NCBI GenBank assembly: GCA_040386975.1
Contig: JAZKEO010000013.1
Coordinates: 1-64,000 of the forward strand
DNA from: M2408 sp040386975
GTDB lineage: Bacteria; Bacteroidota; Bacteroidia; Flavobacteriales_D; Crocinitomicaceae
Length of the DNA stretch: 64,000 bases
Direction: 5' to 3'
Shown here: positions 37,198-45,942 of the stretch, one piece after another
How the letters are laid out: each line of letters begins with the position of its first letter
How positions within the stretch are numbered: position 1 is the stretch's first letter
Position numbers and translations under genes: made by a program
The notes under the pieces: model-generated
The model's input: only the letters and a program-made list of their open reading frames with translations
Told to the model about the DNA's origin: nothing
Database searches by the model: none

Positions 37198-37932
37198 ATG
37201 ATAACAAAATTACTTTTTACAGGATTTTTCCTTTTAACATTAGGCTTTTCTTTTGGTCAAGATTTTGTTGAAATAAGATTACAAGGTGAGGCAAATGACA
37301 TTTCAGGATTATCATATTCTGTAAATGCTACAAATGGTAACATAATAGAAATTCCTTTCTATGTTAAAAACACTTCTCCAGATGCAAAATATTGGCTTGT
37401 AACAAGAAGTAGAGTTACACCTCCACCAGCTGATTGGGAAGATTATTTTTGCTGGGGAACATTTTGCTATACACACAAAGTTGAAAACCCTTGGACAATG
37501 CCAGAAAGTCATGTAATTCCTATTGAATCTGGAGATAGTGCTTTTTTAAAGATTGATATAGATCCAAGTGATTTGGCAAGTGGAAGTTCTCAGTATAGAT
37601 TTTATATTGGTGAATCAATAGAGTTTCCAGAAGATTCAGTTGACGTTTTTATAACAACTTCTTCTGTTTCTGTAAAAGAAACAAATAAAGTGGTAAATCC
37701 AGTTTTATCGACATATCCAAATCCAGCGGATAACTTTTTAACTGTTTCATTGCAAACAGCTCAAACGGAAGGTTATTTAAAAATGACTGATGTCTTAGGA
37801 AAAGTTGTTTTAGAAGAAAAAATCATTGGGACGAAGAAAGTTGATGTGGAAGAATTTAAAAACGGAGTTTACGTTTTAAGTCTTAATTCAAATGGAGTGA
37901 ATACAACTAAAAGAGTTGTTGTAAGACATTGA
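37198..37932 (+). CDS. Secreted protein with T9SS type A sorting domain
   Basis: The 244-residue protein has a signal peptide (1-20, ending FGQ). An Ig-like or similar beta domain (about 22-155) carries YFCWGTFCY, which could form a disulfide. The type A sorting domain (about 172-244) has STYPNPADNFLTV, DVLGKVVLEE and FKNGVYVLSL. It should be exported by T9SS and cleaved or anchored at the surface. It is monocistronic with a strong terminator; the substrate or role is unknown. Confidence 0.85.
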   Translation: MITKLLFTGFFLLTLGFSFGQDFVEIRLQGEANDISGLSYSVNATNGNIIEIPFYVKNTSPDAKYWLVTRSRVTPPPADWEDYFCWGTFCYTHKVENPWTMPESHVIPIESGDSAFLKIDIDPSDLASGSSQYRFYIGESIEFPEDSVDVFITTSSVSVKETNKVVNPVLSTYPNPADNFLTVSLQTAQTEGYLKMTDVLGKVVLEEKIIGTKKVDVEEFKNGVYVLSLNSNGVNTTKRVVVRH

Positions 37933-37950
37933 TTTTAGAGTATTATAGGT

Positions 37951-37985
37951 AAAAAGCCTTAGAATTAATTCTAAGGCTTTTTTTT
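37951..37985. terminator. Bidirectional terminator
   Basis: AAAAAGCCTTAGAAT, TA, then ATTCTAAGGC and a T-run make a nearly perfect palindrome, between the T9SS protein gene and the convergent DUF4382 gene. It should terminate both. Confidence 0.9.
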
Positions 37986-37999
37986 GTATTAAAGAGTTT

Positions 38000-38530
38000 T
38001 TAAAATTCTACTACTGATTTTAAGGAAATCACTGGCTTTAATGAGAAGGCACCATTTCCTTCTACAACAATTGATTTATCAGCATCAAAATCCAATAATA
38101 CTTCATATTTATTATCAGCCTTAAATGTTTGGTTTACATTTATTTTTAAGCCTGTATTTTGAGCACTTGGTGTTTTTAAATCAAACTCAATGCCTTCAAC
38201 GACAACGGAGTTATTAGCACCAAGGATTAATCGAATTTGATCCACTTTACCAGCAGGAATTTTACCTTCTTCAGTTAAAACGGCACTTACGTTATTTTGT
38301 AAAAGTAAAAGGTCATAAATTCCCGCATTAGTTTCTAATGCCATCCATGCACTTTCATTTTCTCCAGTATAATGAATTTCAACTCCAATGATTTCTACCA
38401 AAACTTTGTCGTAATCTCCAGGAGCATCTGTCATTCTGACTTTCATCGTACTTTCATTTGGATTTTTGTTACAAGCTATAGCAAAGATTGCTAAAACGAA
38501 CATTAACATTATTTTTCTAATTGCTTTCAT
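38000..38530 (-). CDS. DUF4382 lipoprotein
   Basis: The 176-residue lipoprotein has a lipobox in FAIACNKNP (Cys20) and the DUF4382 opening VRMTDAPGDYDKVLVEIIGVEIHY. The C-terminal half (VLLDFDADKSIVVEGNGAFSLKPVI) matches the beta-rich end of the family. The function is unknown; members are surface or periplasmic lipoproteins. It lies 40 bases after the small barrel gene, in a set bracketing a sigma-54 phosphorelay together with a second, longer DUF4382-like gene at 43594-44418. Confidence 0.85.
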   Translation of the reverse strand: MKAIRKIMLMFVLAIFAIACNKNPNESTMKVRMTDAPGDYDKVLVEIIGVEIHYTGENESAWMALETNAGIYDLLLLQNNVSAVLTEEGKIPAGKVDQIRLILGANNSVVVEGIEFDLKTPSAQNTGLKINVNQTFKADNKYEVLLDFDADKSIVVEGNGAFSLKPVISLKSVVEF

Positions 38531-38570
38531 GATTTCTAAGTTTTAAGTTGTTGTTAAAAGTTCCGTTATT

Positions 38571-39068
38571 TTAAAAAGCGACTTTGATGCCTAAACCTGG
38601 ATCGAGAGAACCCCAAGCACCACCATTAGTATTGATTTCAAAAAATGGTTTAAGGTCAAGACTAAATGCAATTGGAGCACCATTGATTTTATATTCAATC
38701 CCTAAGATTCCGTCAATCCCTAAGCCAAAACCACCATTGTAGTAATAGTTATCGTAATAATCTCTTCTACTGTAGTAGTAACGGTCGTAATATCTGTTTT
38801 TGAATGAAGCATGTCCACCAGCACCGTAGTACCAATTTAAACCAGAAGTATTGAAGGCTGGAACATATTTTTCAAACAATACGGTTGCCGAAATACCATA
38901 TCTCCAAGCACCTACAATTCCTTCAATCGCTGTCGATGATCCGATAAACTGTTTTGCTGTTAAACCTGATGTTTCCCCTGCTCTTAGTCCAATTGCTGTA
39001 TTGTAAGTTGCTTGACCAAAAGTTGTTGTTGCAAAAAGCAACGCTAGAATAATTACTATTGTTTTCAT
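38571..39068 (-). CDS. Small outer-membrane protein, probable beta-barrel
   Basis: The 165-residue protein has a signal peptide (about 1-18, ending TTFG). Its barrel-like strands (YNTAIGLRAGETSGLTAKQF, GGFGLGIDGILGIEYKI) end in GLGIKVAF with a terminal Phe, as in outer-membrane proteins. A tyrosine-rich run (about residues 91-111) is an unusual insertion, perhaps a surface loop. It shares its 5' leader and a TTGGTAC upstream site with the DUF4382-like gene at 44418, which suggests co-regulation by the phosphorelay between them. Confidence 0.7.
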   Translation of the reverse strand: MKTIVIILALLFATTTFGQATYNTAIGLRAGETSGLTAKQFIGSSTAIEGIVGAWRYGISATVLFEKYVPAFNTSGLNWYYGAGGHASFKNRYYDRYYYSRRDYYDNYYYNGGFGLGIDGILGIEYKINGAPIAFSLDLKPFFEINTNGGAWGSLDPGLGIKVAF

Positions 39069-39080
39069 GGCTGTATTTTT

Positions 39081-39094
39081 TAATTAATATTAAA
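39081..39094 (-). promoter_or_regulatory. Conserved leader element TTTAATATTAATTA
   Basis: TTTAATATTAATTA ends 12 bases before the ATG of the small barrel gene. The DUF4382-like gene at 44418 has TTTAGTATTAATTA at exactly the same distance, both followed by GCCATGAAAACAATA. It could be an RNA or translation signal or an operator. Confidence 0.55.
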
Positions 39095-39141
39095 TTAAGT
39101 AAGAACAAATAATCATTTTTATTTATTCTTGAAATACAGAA

Positions 39142-39157
39142 ACGAAGAACGTACCAA
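39142..39157 (-). promoter_or_regulatory. Candidate sigma-54-like site (TTGGTAC)
   Basis: The minus strand reads TTGGTACGTTCTTCGT, about 75-90 bases before the barrel start. It resembles a -24 GG element with an imperfect -12. The DUF4382-like gene at 44418 has TTGGTACAGCTTTAGA. Neither gene has a TAnnTTTG box. The match to the canonical TGGC-N8-TTGC is poor at -12, so this is tentative. Confidence 0.3.
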
Positions 39158-39248
39158 AAAACTAAAATACTGTTTATTAATGGTTTAGTGTTTTGATGAA
39201 AGACTAATTTTTTTCATTTTGGAAAAAAGATATTCAAAATGAAAATGT

Positions 39249-40598
39249 TTAATCATTAATTTCTTTCAACATGCGGTAAATTGTTGTTTGACCAATTCCC
39301 AATTTTTGGGCAACTAATTTGATGTCATTGTTATATTTAGATAAGAAAATATTTAATATTTTTAAATCGTATTCCCGAAGCGTTAATTCTTCTGAAATAA
39401 TGTTCGATAAATCATCTGAAGAAGTGAGTAAAATATCACTTGCTTTAATTTCATCTGTGGAGGAAAGTATGACAGATAGTTCTGAAACAGATTTTAATTC
39501 TCTAATATTTCCAGGCCAAGTGTAACTCAGCATCTTTAATTTCGCATCTTCGGACATGGTTTTTTCTTTCATTTTGTTTTCCAAACAAAACTTCTCGATA
39601 AAACTTTTTGCTAAAATGAGTATGTCTTTTCCACGTTCTCTTAAAGGAGGTAAATGAATCGGAAGTCCGAATAATCTGTAATATAAATCTTCTCTAAAAT
39701 TATTGCTTTTCACTTCATCTAGCAGATTTTTGTGAGTCGCGACCACAATTCTACAAGTGAATTTAATTTGAGTGTTGCTACCAACGCGTGTCAATTCTTT
39801 TTCTTGAATTACTCGCAGTAATTTTGCTTGAAAATTCAAGTCCATTTCTGCAATTTCATCTAAAAAAAGTGTTCCACCATTGGCTTCTTCAAATTTCCCA
39901 ATGCGTTGAACATGTGCTCCTGTAAAAGAGCCTTTTTCGTGACCAAATAATTCACTTTCAAACAATTCTTTTGGAATTGCAGCAACATTTACGGATACAA
40001 AAGGTTTGTTTTTAAAAATGGAATTGTAGTGAATTGCCTTGGCAACAAGTTCTTTTCCTGTACCAGTTTCTCCACTGATACTGACATTAATATTTGAAGT
40101 TAAAGATTTTGAAATCAAAGCGAATACATTTTGAATGGCTTCGCTTTTGCCAAGAATTGAATTTTCAAAATCATATTTTGTGTGAACTTCTTTTTCTAAG
40201 GCTACGATTCGATCTTTTAAACCTCTATTTTTCTTTATATTTCTAATAGAACTTAAAAGTCGATCTCGAATATCGTCTGATTTTACGATGTAATCAAAAG
40301 CACCAGCTTTTAAAATGTCAATTGCTGTTTCAATCTTTTTTTGTTCAGAAATTACAATGATTTCAATTTCAGAATTGTATTCTTTAATTTTCTGGAAAAG
40401 TTCGTCGCCATTTATGTCGGGTAATTGATAATCAATGGTTACAACATCTGGATTTTGATTTAATTTTTCCAATAAATCAGTTCCATTTAAAAAAGACTCA
40501 ACTTTATAATCAGGGTCGAGGGAAACTGTATGTACCAATAGTTTGTTGTACCATTCGTTATCTTCAACAATAAATACAGTAAATGGTTTTTCCGACAT
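39249..40598 (-). CDS. Sigma-54-dependent response regulator (NtrC family)
   Basis: The 449-residue activator has a receiver (phosphoacceptor Asp56), an AAA+ domain with Walker A GETGTGKE (176-183), Walker B LFLDEI and the sigma-54 contact loop GSFTGA (223-228, usually GAFTGA). The Fis-type HTH is at the C-terminus (AQKLGIGQTTIYRML). It activates RNA polymerase carrying sigma-54. It lies 66 bases after the hybrid kinase gene in a probable phosphorelay operon. Likely targets are the two flanking lipoprotein/barrel transcription units, which is inference. Confidence 0.93.
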   Translation of the reverse strand: MSEKPFTVFIVEDNEWYNKLLVHTVSLDPDYKVESFLNGTDLLEKLNQNPDVVTIDYQLPDINGDELFQKIKEYNSEIEIIVISEQKKIETAIDILKAGAFDYIVKSDDIRDRLLSSIRNIKKNRGLKDRIVALEKEVHTKYDFENSILGKSEAIQNVFALISKSLTSNINVSISGETGTGKELVAKAIHYNSIFKNKPFVSVNVAAIPKELFESELFGHEKGSFTGAHVQRIGKFEEANGGTLFLDEIAEMDLNFQAKLLRVIQEKELTRVGSNTQIKFTCRIVVATHKNLLDEVKSNNFREDLYYRLFGLPIHLPPLRERGKDILILAKSFIEKFCLENKMKEKTMSEDAKLKMLSYTWPGNIRELKSVSELSVILSSTDEIKASDILLTSSDDLSNIISEELTLREYDLKILNIFLSKYNNDIKLVAQKLGIGQTTIYRMLKEIND

Positions 40599-40664
40599 GT
40601 AAGTATCAATTAAACTGTTATTGATTCTAAAAATAAATCATTTTTCTCAATTAATCGTAAAAAA

Positions 40665-43124
40665 TTAAATTTCTTTTTCTAGCCTTTCAATAATTTCATC
40701 GGCTTCAATTCTAATTGTTGATACAATTTTCTTGATATCTTCCAGATTCATCAAGGTTTCGTCGTAGTGTTCAATTTTAGCTAGCATTTCAGATAAATCT
40801 TTGGCACCAATGTGTTTACAAGGAGATATAATGCGATGAGCGATTTTTTTAATTGTTTTTAAATCATTCTGTTTAACGCATTCTTCTAATTCAAATAAAC
40901 CGCTTTTAGTTGTACGAATGAATGTTTCAATCATATCTGTAAAAAAATCATTATTTCCATTACTAATATCTCGTAAAGCTTGAAGATTATATTTTTGCTG
41001 AATTACAGTTTTCTCACTATTCGTTTCTGTTGAGTTAAGGAAAATTTCATTTGAATTATTAAATTTTTGCATGATGTTAAATAAATCTGCTTCATGAAAT
41101 GGTTTTATCAAAATACCATCGAACATTGCAGCTTGATTTTGCACATTTTCTGAATTATCTGCTGTTAAAGCTATGATTGGAATTTTTCGTTTGTCTAAGT
41201 TACTTGAATTTCGCATCACTTTTGAAGCTTCAACACCATTCATAACAGGCATTCTAAGATCCATGAGAATGTAATCAAACCAATTTTTATCAAAATAATT
41301 TAAAGCCATTTGCCCATTTTCTGCTTCTTGAATGTGTGCTTTATTTTTGCTTAAAATGCTAACTAATAATTTTCTATTATAAGGCTCGTCATCAACGACT
41401 AAAACTTTTTTCCCTTTTAGAAATTGGACTAAATTTATGGGAGTATTTATTCCTTTAACTTCTCTAAGGCTCTTTTTATCATCCGTAACGGGGGATTTTT
41501 TATCAGTAATCTCATAAGGAAGAAACACGGTAAAACAGGTACCACTATTTTTTTTACTTGTAACAGTTATACTTCCACCATGCAATTCGACCAACATTTT
41601 TGTAATGCTTAATCCCAAACCAGTTCCGCCATAATTTTTGCTTGTGGAGTTATTTTCCTGCTCAAATTCTTCAAAAATTTTGGATAAACTTTCTTTTTCC
41701 ATTCCAATACCCGTGTCGATAACTTGAATTTCTAAGACAATTTTTTCTCCTTGGGGTTTTGAAGCTTTTACAATCAAATCGATTCTTCCTTTTTGAGTGA
41801 ATTTTATAGCATTACTCAATAAGTTTAAGAGAATTTGTTTGAATTTAACTTCATCTCCCAATATGTTTTCGGGAAGTTTATCAACTATCCTAAAGAAAAT
41901 TCGATTTTCTTTTTCCTGAACATTGGGTTCAATAATCATGACTAAATTTTCAAGTTCAATTTTTGGATTGAAGGGATTCATGACTAATTCTACCTTATTC
42001 GCTTGAAGTTTTGAGAAATCTAAAATTTGATTTATTAAACTCAATAAATGATTCGCAGCATGTTGAATGATTCCTAATTGTTCTTTTTCTCCTTGATTTT
42101 TAGAAATTGTTTCAGAACCAGCGAGTTGTCGTGCAAAACCAATAATTGAATTTAAAGGTGTTCTAATTTCATGACTCATGTTGGACAAGAATCTCATTTT
42201 AGATTCAGCTAAATCATCGCTGTCTTTTTTGGCTTTTTGAAGCATGATTTTGTATTCGTTGTTTCTTCTGATGTATTGAACAATACTGTAGGAAGTCAAG
42301 ACTAACAAAATGGTACTCAGCAAACTAAAGGCAATCAAAAAGTATTTCGCATCCGTAGCATTGGCTTTTGCTATTTGGGTTTTTTTAGCAATTGATTTTC
42401 TTTCAGTTTTTTCTAAGAGCAGAAATAATTGGTCAATTTTAGACATGACTATTTTGTCTTGTTGAATAAGTCCTAACTCTAATTTATTGTTGTTAAGTTC
42501 TTTATTTACTTCAATTTCTTTAAATTCACCTATTTCCTTTTTGAAATTTAAAAGTTTATCTTTTTCAATGTTATCGAGTTTTTTTTCTTCCTTAGAAGTC
42601 TTTCTCTTTTTAAAAACATCTTTCCACGATTTATCTTCAATTTCTTTAGGTTTTGGTACAGCTTTAACTGGATTTATGACTTGAATTTGCTCCTCAACTT
42701 TGTTTAACACATCATTTACACGGTATTGGTTTTGAATTTGTGCAATGCTGTCAACAATTTGATATTTTTGCAAGACAAGTTTCTCAAGTAAAACAATTTG
42801 AGTTTTAAAAGATTTATCCTCTGAAGAGTTATTTTTTAATCTTCTTAATTTTTTTTCAGACTCAAAAACAATTTTATAAAAAGATGCTCTGTAAGCATAA
42901 TCTTTAGTTAAGTTGAAAGAATAAATTTTGTTTTCAGCATCAATTAAATCATTTTTGATTGATTTCATGATTAATATTTGTTCATCAGGCTTGAGCTGAA
43001 AACTAATATTATCAATTGTTTTGGCTAATTTCCTATAAACAAAAGAGGCAGAAATTATCACCAAAACAAAAATACTTGCAAGTAAAATGATAAAACGAAA
43101 TTCATATTTAAGTTTAAGCTTCAT
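40665..43124 (-). CDS. Hybrid histidine kinase with receiver and Hpt domains
   Basis: The 819-residue protein has a membrane helix (about 11-29), a long helical sensor region (40-250), a second helix (261-285) and a HisKA domain with His318 in SNMSHEIRTPLN. HATPase motifs are NLLSNAIKF, DTGIGM and GGTGLGLSI. A receiver follows with Asp622 in MDLRMP, then an Hpt domain with His763 in IAHRIISPCKHIGA. All parts for a phosphorelay to an external receiver are in one chain. It overlaps the upstream receiver gene by 11 bases and precedes the sigma-54 regulator. The signal is unknown. Confidence 0.92.
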   Translation of the reverse strand: MKLKLKYEFRFIILLASIFVLVIISASFVYRKLAKTIDNISFQLKPDEQILIMKSIKNDLIDAENKIYSFNLTKDYAYRASFYKIVFESEKKLRRLKNNSSEDKSFKTQIVLLEKLVLQKYQIVDSIAQIQNQYRVNDVLNKVEEQIQVINPVKAVPKPKEIEDKSWKDVFKKRKTSKEEKKLDNIEKDKLLNFKKEIGEFKEIEVNKELNNNKLELGLIQQDKIVMSKIDQLFLLLEKTERKSIAKKTQIAKANATDAKYFLIAFSLLSTILLVLTSYSIVQYIRRNNEYKIMLQKAKKDSDDLAESKMRFLSNMSHEIRTPLNSIIGFARQLAGSETISKNQGEKEQLGIIQHAANHLLSLINQILDFSKLQANKVELVMNPFNPKIELENLVMIIEPNVQEKENRIFFRIVDKLPENILGDEVKFKQILLNLLSNAIKFTQKGRIDLIVKASKPQGEKIVLEIQVIDTGIGMEKESLSKIFEEFEQENNSTSKNYGGTGLGLSITKMLVELHGGSITVTSKKNSGTCFTVFLPYEITDKKSPVTDDKKSLREVKGINTPINLVQFLKGKKVLVVDDEPYNRKLLVSILSKNKAHIQEAENGQMALNYFDKNWFDYILMDLRMPVMNGVEASKVMRNSSNLDKRKIPIIALTADNSENVQNQAAMFDGILIKPFHEADLFNIMQKFNNSNEIFLNSTETNSEKTVIQQKYNLQALRDISNGNNDFFTDMIETFIRTTKSGLFELEECVKQNDLKTIKKIAHRIISPCKHIGAKDLSEMLAKIEHYDETLMNLEDIKKIVSTIRIEADEIIERLEKEI

Positions 43125-43542
43125 ATTTCCAATTTTTTACCTGTTCGTCTAAAATGTAATCACACAAAGTATTTGTTCTGTCATCTTTAAAAATGATTCC
43201 TGATGCACCTTTGTTCAAGCATAAAGTTAAATTATCAAAATTTTTATGATCTGATAAAATAATGACTTTACAATTTACGCAATTTTTTTTGATTTTGTAA
43301 AGAACATCTAATCCTGTTTTTTCATCATCTAGAAAAAAATCGATAAAAGCGACATGTGTATCCGTTTTAAAGTTACTCAAAAATTCGGAGTAATTCGAAT
43401 AAGATTTTATAAAGTAAGGAATTAAATTATCTTCTGATAATTCATTCATTTTCTGATTGATTCGTTTTGTCAGTAATTTGTTATAATATTCATTATCTTC
43501 CAAAATTACTATGTTAATTGGGTTTTGAGTTATATTTTTCAT
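43114..43542 (-). CDS. Single-domain response regulator
   Basis: The 142-residue receiver has LEDNEYY (15-21), phosphoacceptor Asp68 in AFIDFFLDD, a Ser switch residue in ILSDHK and conserved Lys in IIFKDD. It has no output domain. It overlaps the hybrid kinase start by 11 bases, so the pair is translationally coupled. It may act as a phosphate sink or carrier, or as a competitor for the Hpt of the kinase against the sigma-54 regulator. Confidence 0.88.
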   Translation of the reverse strand: MKNITQNPINIVILEDNEYYNKLLTKRINQKMNELSEDNLIPYFIKSYSNYSEFLSNFKTDTHVAFIDFFLDDEKTGLDVLYKIKKNCVNCKVIILSDHKNFDNLTLCLNKGASGIIFKDDRTNTLCDYILDEQVKNWKYEA

Positions 43543-43593
43543 CTTGATAAAATTTAAGAGAGGGAATAAATTTTATCCCCTCTTAGTGTTTGA

Positions 43594-44418
43594 TTAAAAT
43601 TGAAGATTACCTGTTGTTGTTATTCTGCCCTCAACGATTGTTACTGCTAAGATTTTAGCCTCTGAAATAAGACTTATGTTGCCGCTGATTGGTATAACGA
43701 TTAAATCATAAGTACCTTCTTCCACATCCCTAATCATGAATTCACCTGAATTGGATAGAAATGTATGGTAAGCTAAGGCCTCACTTTTTAAGGTAACCAT
43801 TGCTTGTGTAGCTATGTCAACTGAACCTTTAATTCCAGTTTTAATATCTGCTAAGAAAGAAATTGTTGGATTGAAAATGACTGATGTTCCACTTTTAATG
43901 ATAGACTTATCTAAGTCAATATTTAGAAAAAATTGTCCATCAGAAGCTTGTTGATGTTCGACGTCAATTATTGCTTCGTTAGATGCTTGGAAATTCATTT
44001 GAACTTTTTCCTCCCCAAATAAACCTCCTGTAAAAACATAGTTTTCTTCTCCAAAAACAAGTTTTATTTTACTGATAGATGAAGCGTCAATTCCTTGTCC
44101 TTCGGCTTGAGCGATACTTACAAAGGCACCATTTTCAATGTTCATGTTTTCAACTGATTGTGATTCAGCATTTATTTCTACCCAACCTTTAGTTTCAACA
44201 AAAACAGCTACTTTTTCGATGTCAAACATGATTCCTTGGTAATCGTTTGAAGTTTCACCTGGAGAACTTGATAAATTAATTGCTTTTGCATTGCTACTTT
44301 CGCTTGTTGTCGAAGCTGAGCCTTCCGATGAGGTATTTACTGCAAACTCCTCTTTTTGACAGGAGCTTATTGCACACGCTATTACAAACGCTACAAAAAT
44401 TTGATTTATTGTTTTCAT
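43594..44418 (-). CDS. DUF4382-like lipoprotein with extra C-terminal domain
   Basis: The 274-residue lipoprotein has a lipobox in AISSCQKEE (Cys20), a Ser-rich linker and a DUF4382-like core (YQGIMFDIEKVAVFVETKGWVEI, about 65-195). A C-terminal extension (about 196-274) resembles a carboxypeptidase-regulatory-like beta domain (SGEFMIRDVEEGTYDLIVIP). It lies 51 bases before the receiver gene and is first in the phosphorelay operon. The core is more diverged than that of the gene at 38000-38530. Its product may be a sensor partner or a target of the system. Confidence 0.78.
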   Translation of the reverse strand: MKTINQIFVAFVIACAISSCQKEEFAVNTSSEGSASTTSESSNAKAINLSSSPGETSNDYQGIMFDIEKVAVFVETKGWVEINAESQSVENMNIENGAFVSIAQAEGQGIDASSISKIKLVFGEENYVFTGGLFGEEKVQMNFQASNEAIIDVEHQQASDGQFFLNIDLDKSIIKSGTSVIFNPTISFLADIKTGIKGSVDIATQAMVTLKSEALAYHTFLSNSGEFMIRDVEEGTYDLIVIPISGNISLISEAKILAVTIVEGRITTTGNLQF

Positions 44419-44430
44419 GGCTTTGAATAT

Positions 44431-44444
44431 TAATTAATACTAAA
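44431..44444 (-). promoter_or_regulatory. Conserved leader element TTTAGTATTAATTA
   Basis: TTTAGTATTAATTA ends 12 bases before the ATG of the DUF4382-like gene and differs at one base from the element at 39081-39094. The following GCCATGAAAACAATA is also shared. Confidence 0.55.
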
Positions 44445-44462
44445 CGAATTATGAATCTTTCG

Positions 44463-44478
44463 TCTAAAGCTGTACCAA
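44463..44478 (-). promoter_or_regulatory. Candidate sigma-54-like site (TTGGTAC), second copy
   Basis: The minus strand reads TTGGTACAGCTTTAGA, about 45-60 bases before the DUF4382-like gene start. It shares TTGGTAC with the site at 39142-39157. The -12 half is poor. Confidence 0.3.
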
Positions 44479-44558
44479 TAAATTTTTAAGCCGATAAAAT
44501 AATTTAACTAACTAAAAAACAAATACTTAAAAAGTAATATTGTATTTAATATTCAAAA

Positions 44559-44601
44559 AAAATTCCCATAATGAAAAAATTATTTTCATTATGGGAATTT
44601 T
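44559..44601. terminator. Terminator of alanine dehydrogenase
   Basis: AAAATTCCCATAATGAAAA (44559-44577), loop AATTA, then the exact complement TTTTCATTATGGGAATTTT (44583-44601) form a perfect 19-bp stem 22 bases after the ald stop on the minus strand. The run of As on its left gives a U-tract. Confidence 0.92.
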
Positions 44602-44622
44602 AGAAGAGGATTGTTATAAAAA

Positions 44623-45843
44623 CTACATTCCCAAAACCAATAAATCAATATTTTTATATTTTAAATCAAACACTTTTCCTAAAACTTCACTTGTTAGCGT
44701 TCCTTTATACATGTAAACGCCGCTTCTGAAGCCTAAATCGCATTTGATTAATTCTTTACAACCACCATAATCGCCCATTTGCAATAAAATAGGGGAGAAG
44801 ATGTTTGATAGGGCAAAAGAGGCAGTTCTGGAAACGCGTGAAGCAATGTTTGGTACGCAATAGTGAATCACACCATGTTTTACAAAAGTTGGATTGATGT
44901 GATTTGTAACTTGTGAAGTTTCAAAACAACCTCCTTGATCAATACTTACATCTACAACAACAGAACCGGATTTCATATCCATGATCATTTCTTCTGACAC
45001 AACACAAGGAGTTCTTCCAAGTGGGGCACGTAAAGCTCCAACAACAACATCTGCTCTTCGAATCGCTTTGGCAAGTACTTTTGGTTGCAAAACAGAAGTG
45101 AAAATACGTCTTCCGATATCATTTTGTAGTCTTCTCAAGCGAGAAAGTGAGTTATCAAATACTTTTACTGATGCTCCTAAACCTAAAGCGGCACGAATGG
45201 CATATTCTCCAACAGTTCCAGCACCGATGATTACAACTTCTGTCGGTTGAACTCCTGCAATTCCACCCAACATGATTCCTTTTCCATGCTCGAATGAAGA
45301 CAATAATTCACCTGCGATTAATATAGATGTTGTGCCTGCTATTTCACCCATCGAACGCACAATTGGATAAACTCCAGCGTCATCTTGAATGTAATCCCAA
45401 GCTACAGCTGTAATTTTTTTTGACATTAATTTTTGTAAAATCACTTTTGGCTGCGACGATAATTGAAGTGCTGAAATCAATGTTTGTCCACCTGACATCA
45501 TTTCAACCTCTTCTTCGGAAGGAGGTGCAACTTTGAAGATGATGTCGCATTCAAAAATTTCCTTTGGATCGTAACAAATCTCTGCTCCAGCTTCGCTATA
45601 TTCTGTGTCTGAAAAATTTGAATTTTCACCACTTTTTGTCTCAATCTTAACACGATGACCATTAGAAACCAAGAGTGAAACAGCTTCTGGAACCAAAGCA
45701 ACTCTTTTTTCTTGAAAAGATGTTTCCTTGGGGATTCCGATATACAAAGAGCCTTTTTTTCTTCTAACTTCAAGCATTTCCTCTTGAGGCATCAAACTTC
45801 CTTCTTTGATGAGTTGTTTCAAAATGTTTGGATCTGTAATCAT
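44623..45843 (-). CDS. ald: Alanine dehydrogenase
   Basis: The 406-residue enzyme interconverts L-alanine and pyruvate with NAD+ (EC 1.4.1.1). It has GIPKETSFQEKRVALVPEAV near the N-terminus and the NAD-binding VVIIGAGTVGEYAIRAALGLGA (about 205-225), the AlaDH/PNT fold. The related transhydrogenase subunit PntA is an alternative, but no pntB is adjacent and the single-gene layout favours alanine dehydrogenase. A strong terminator follows. Confidence 0.9.
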   Translation of the reverse strand: MITDPNILKQLIKEGSLMPQEEMLEVRRKKGSLYIGIPKETSFQEKRVALVPEAVSLLVSNGHRVKIETKSGENSNFSDTEYSEAGAEICYDPKEIFECDIIFKVAPPSEEEVEMMSGGQTLISALQLSSQPKVILQKLMSKKITAVAWDYIQDDAGVYPIVRSMGEIAGTTSILIAGELLSSFEHGKGIMLGGIAGVQPTEVVIIGAGTVGEYAIRAALGLGASVKVFDNSLSRLRRLQNDIGRRIFTSVLQPKVLAKAIRRADVVVGALRAPLGRTPCVVSEEMIMDMKSGSVVVDVSIDQGGCFETSQVTNHINPTFVKHGVIHYCVPNIASRVSRTASFALSNIFSPILLQMGDYGGCKELIKCDLGFRSGVYMYKGTLTSEVLGKVFDLKYKNIDLLVLGM

Positions 45844-45942
45844 ATTTTCGATTTCATAAGTTTATTCACGATATGCGAAAATAAGGATATTAAACGAGAT
45901 TAACAATAGTTGGATTAGAATCTTTCGCTTTGAATTTGATTC

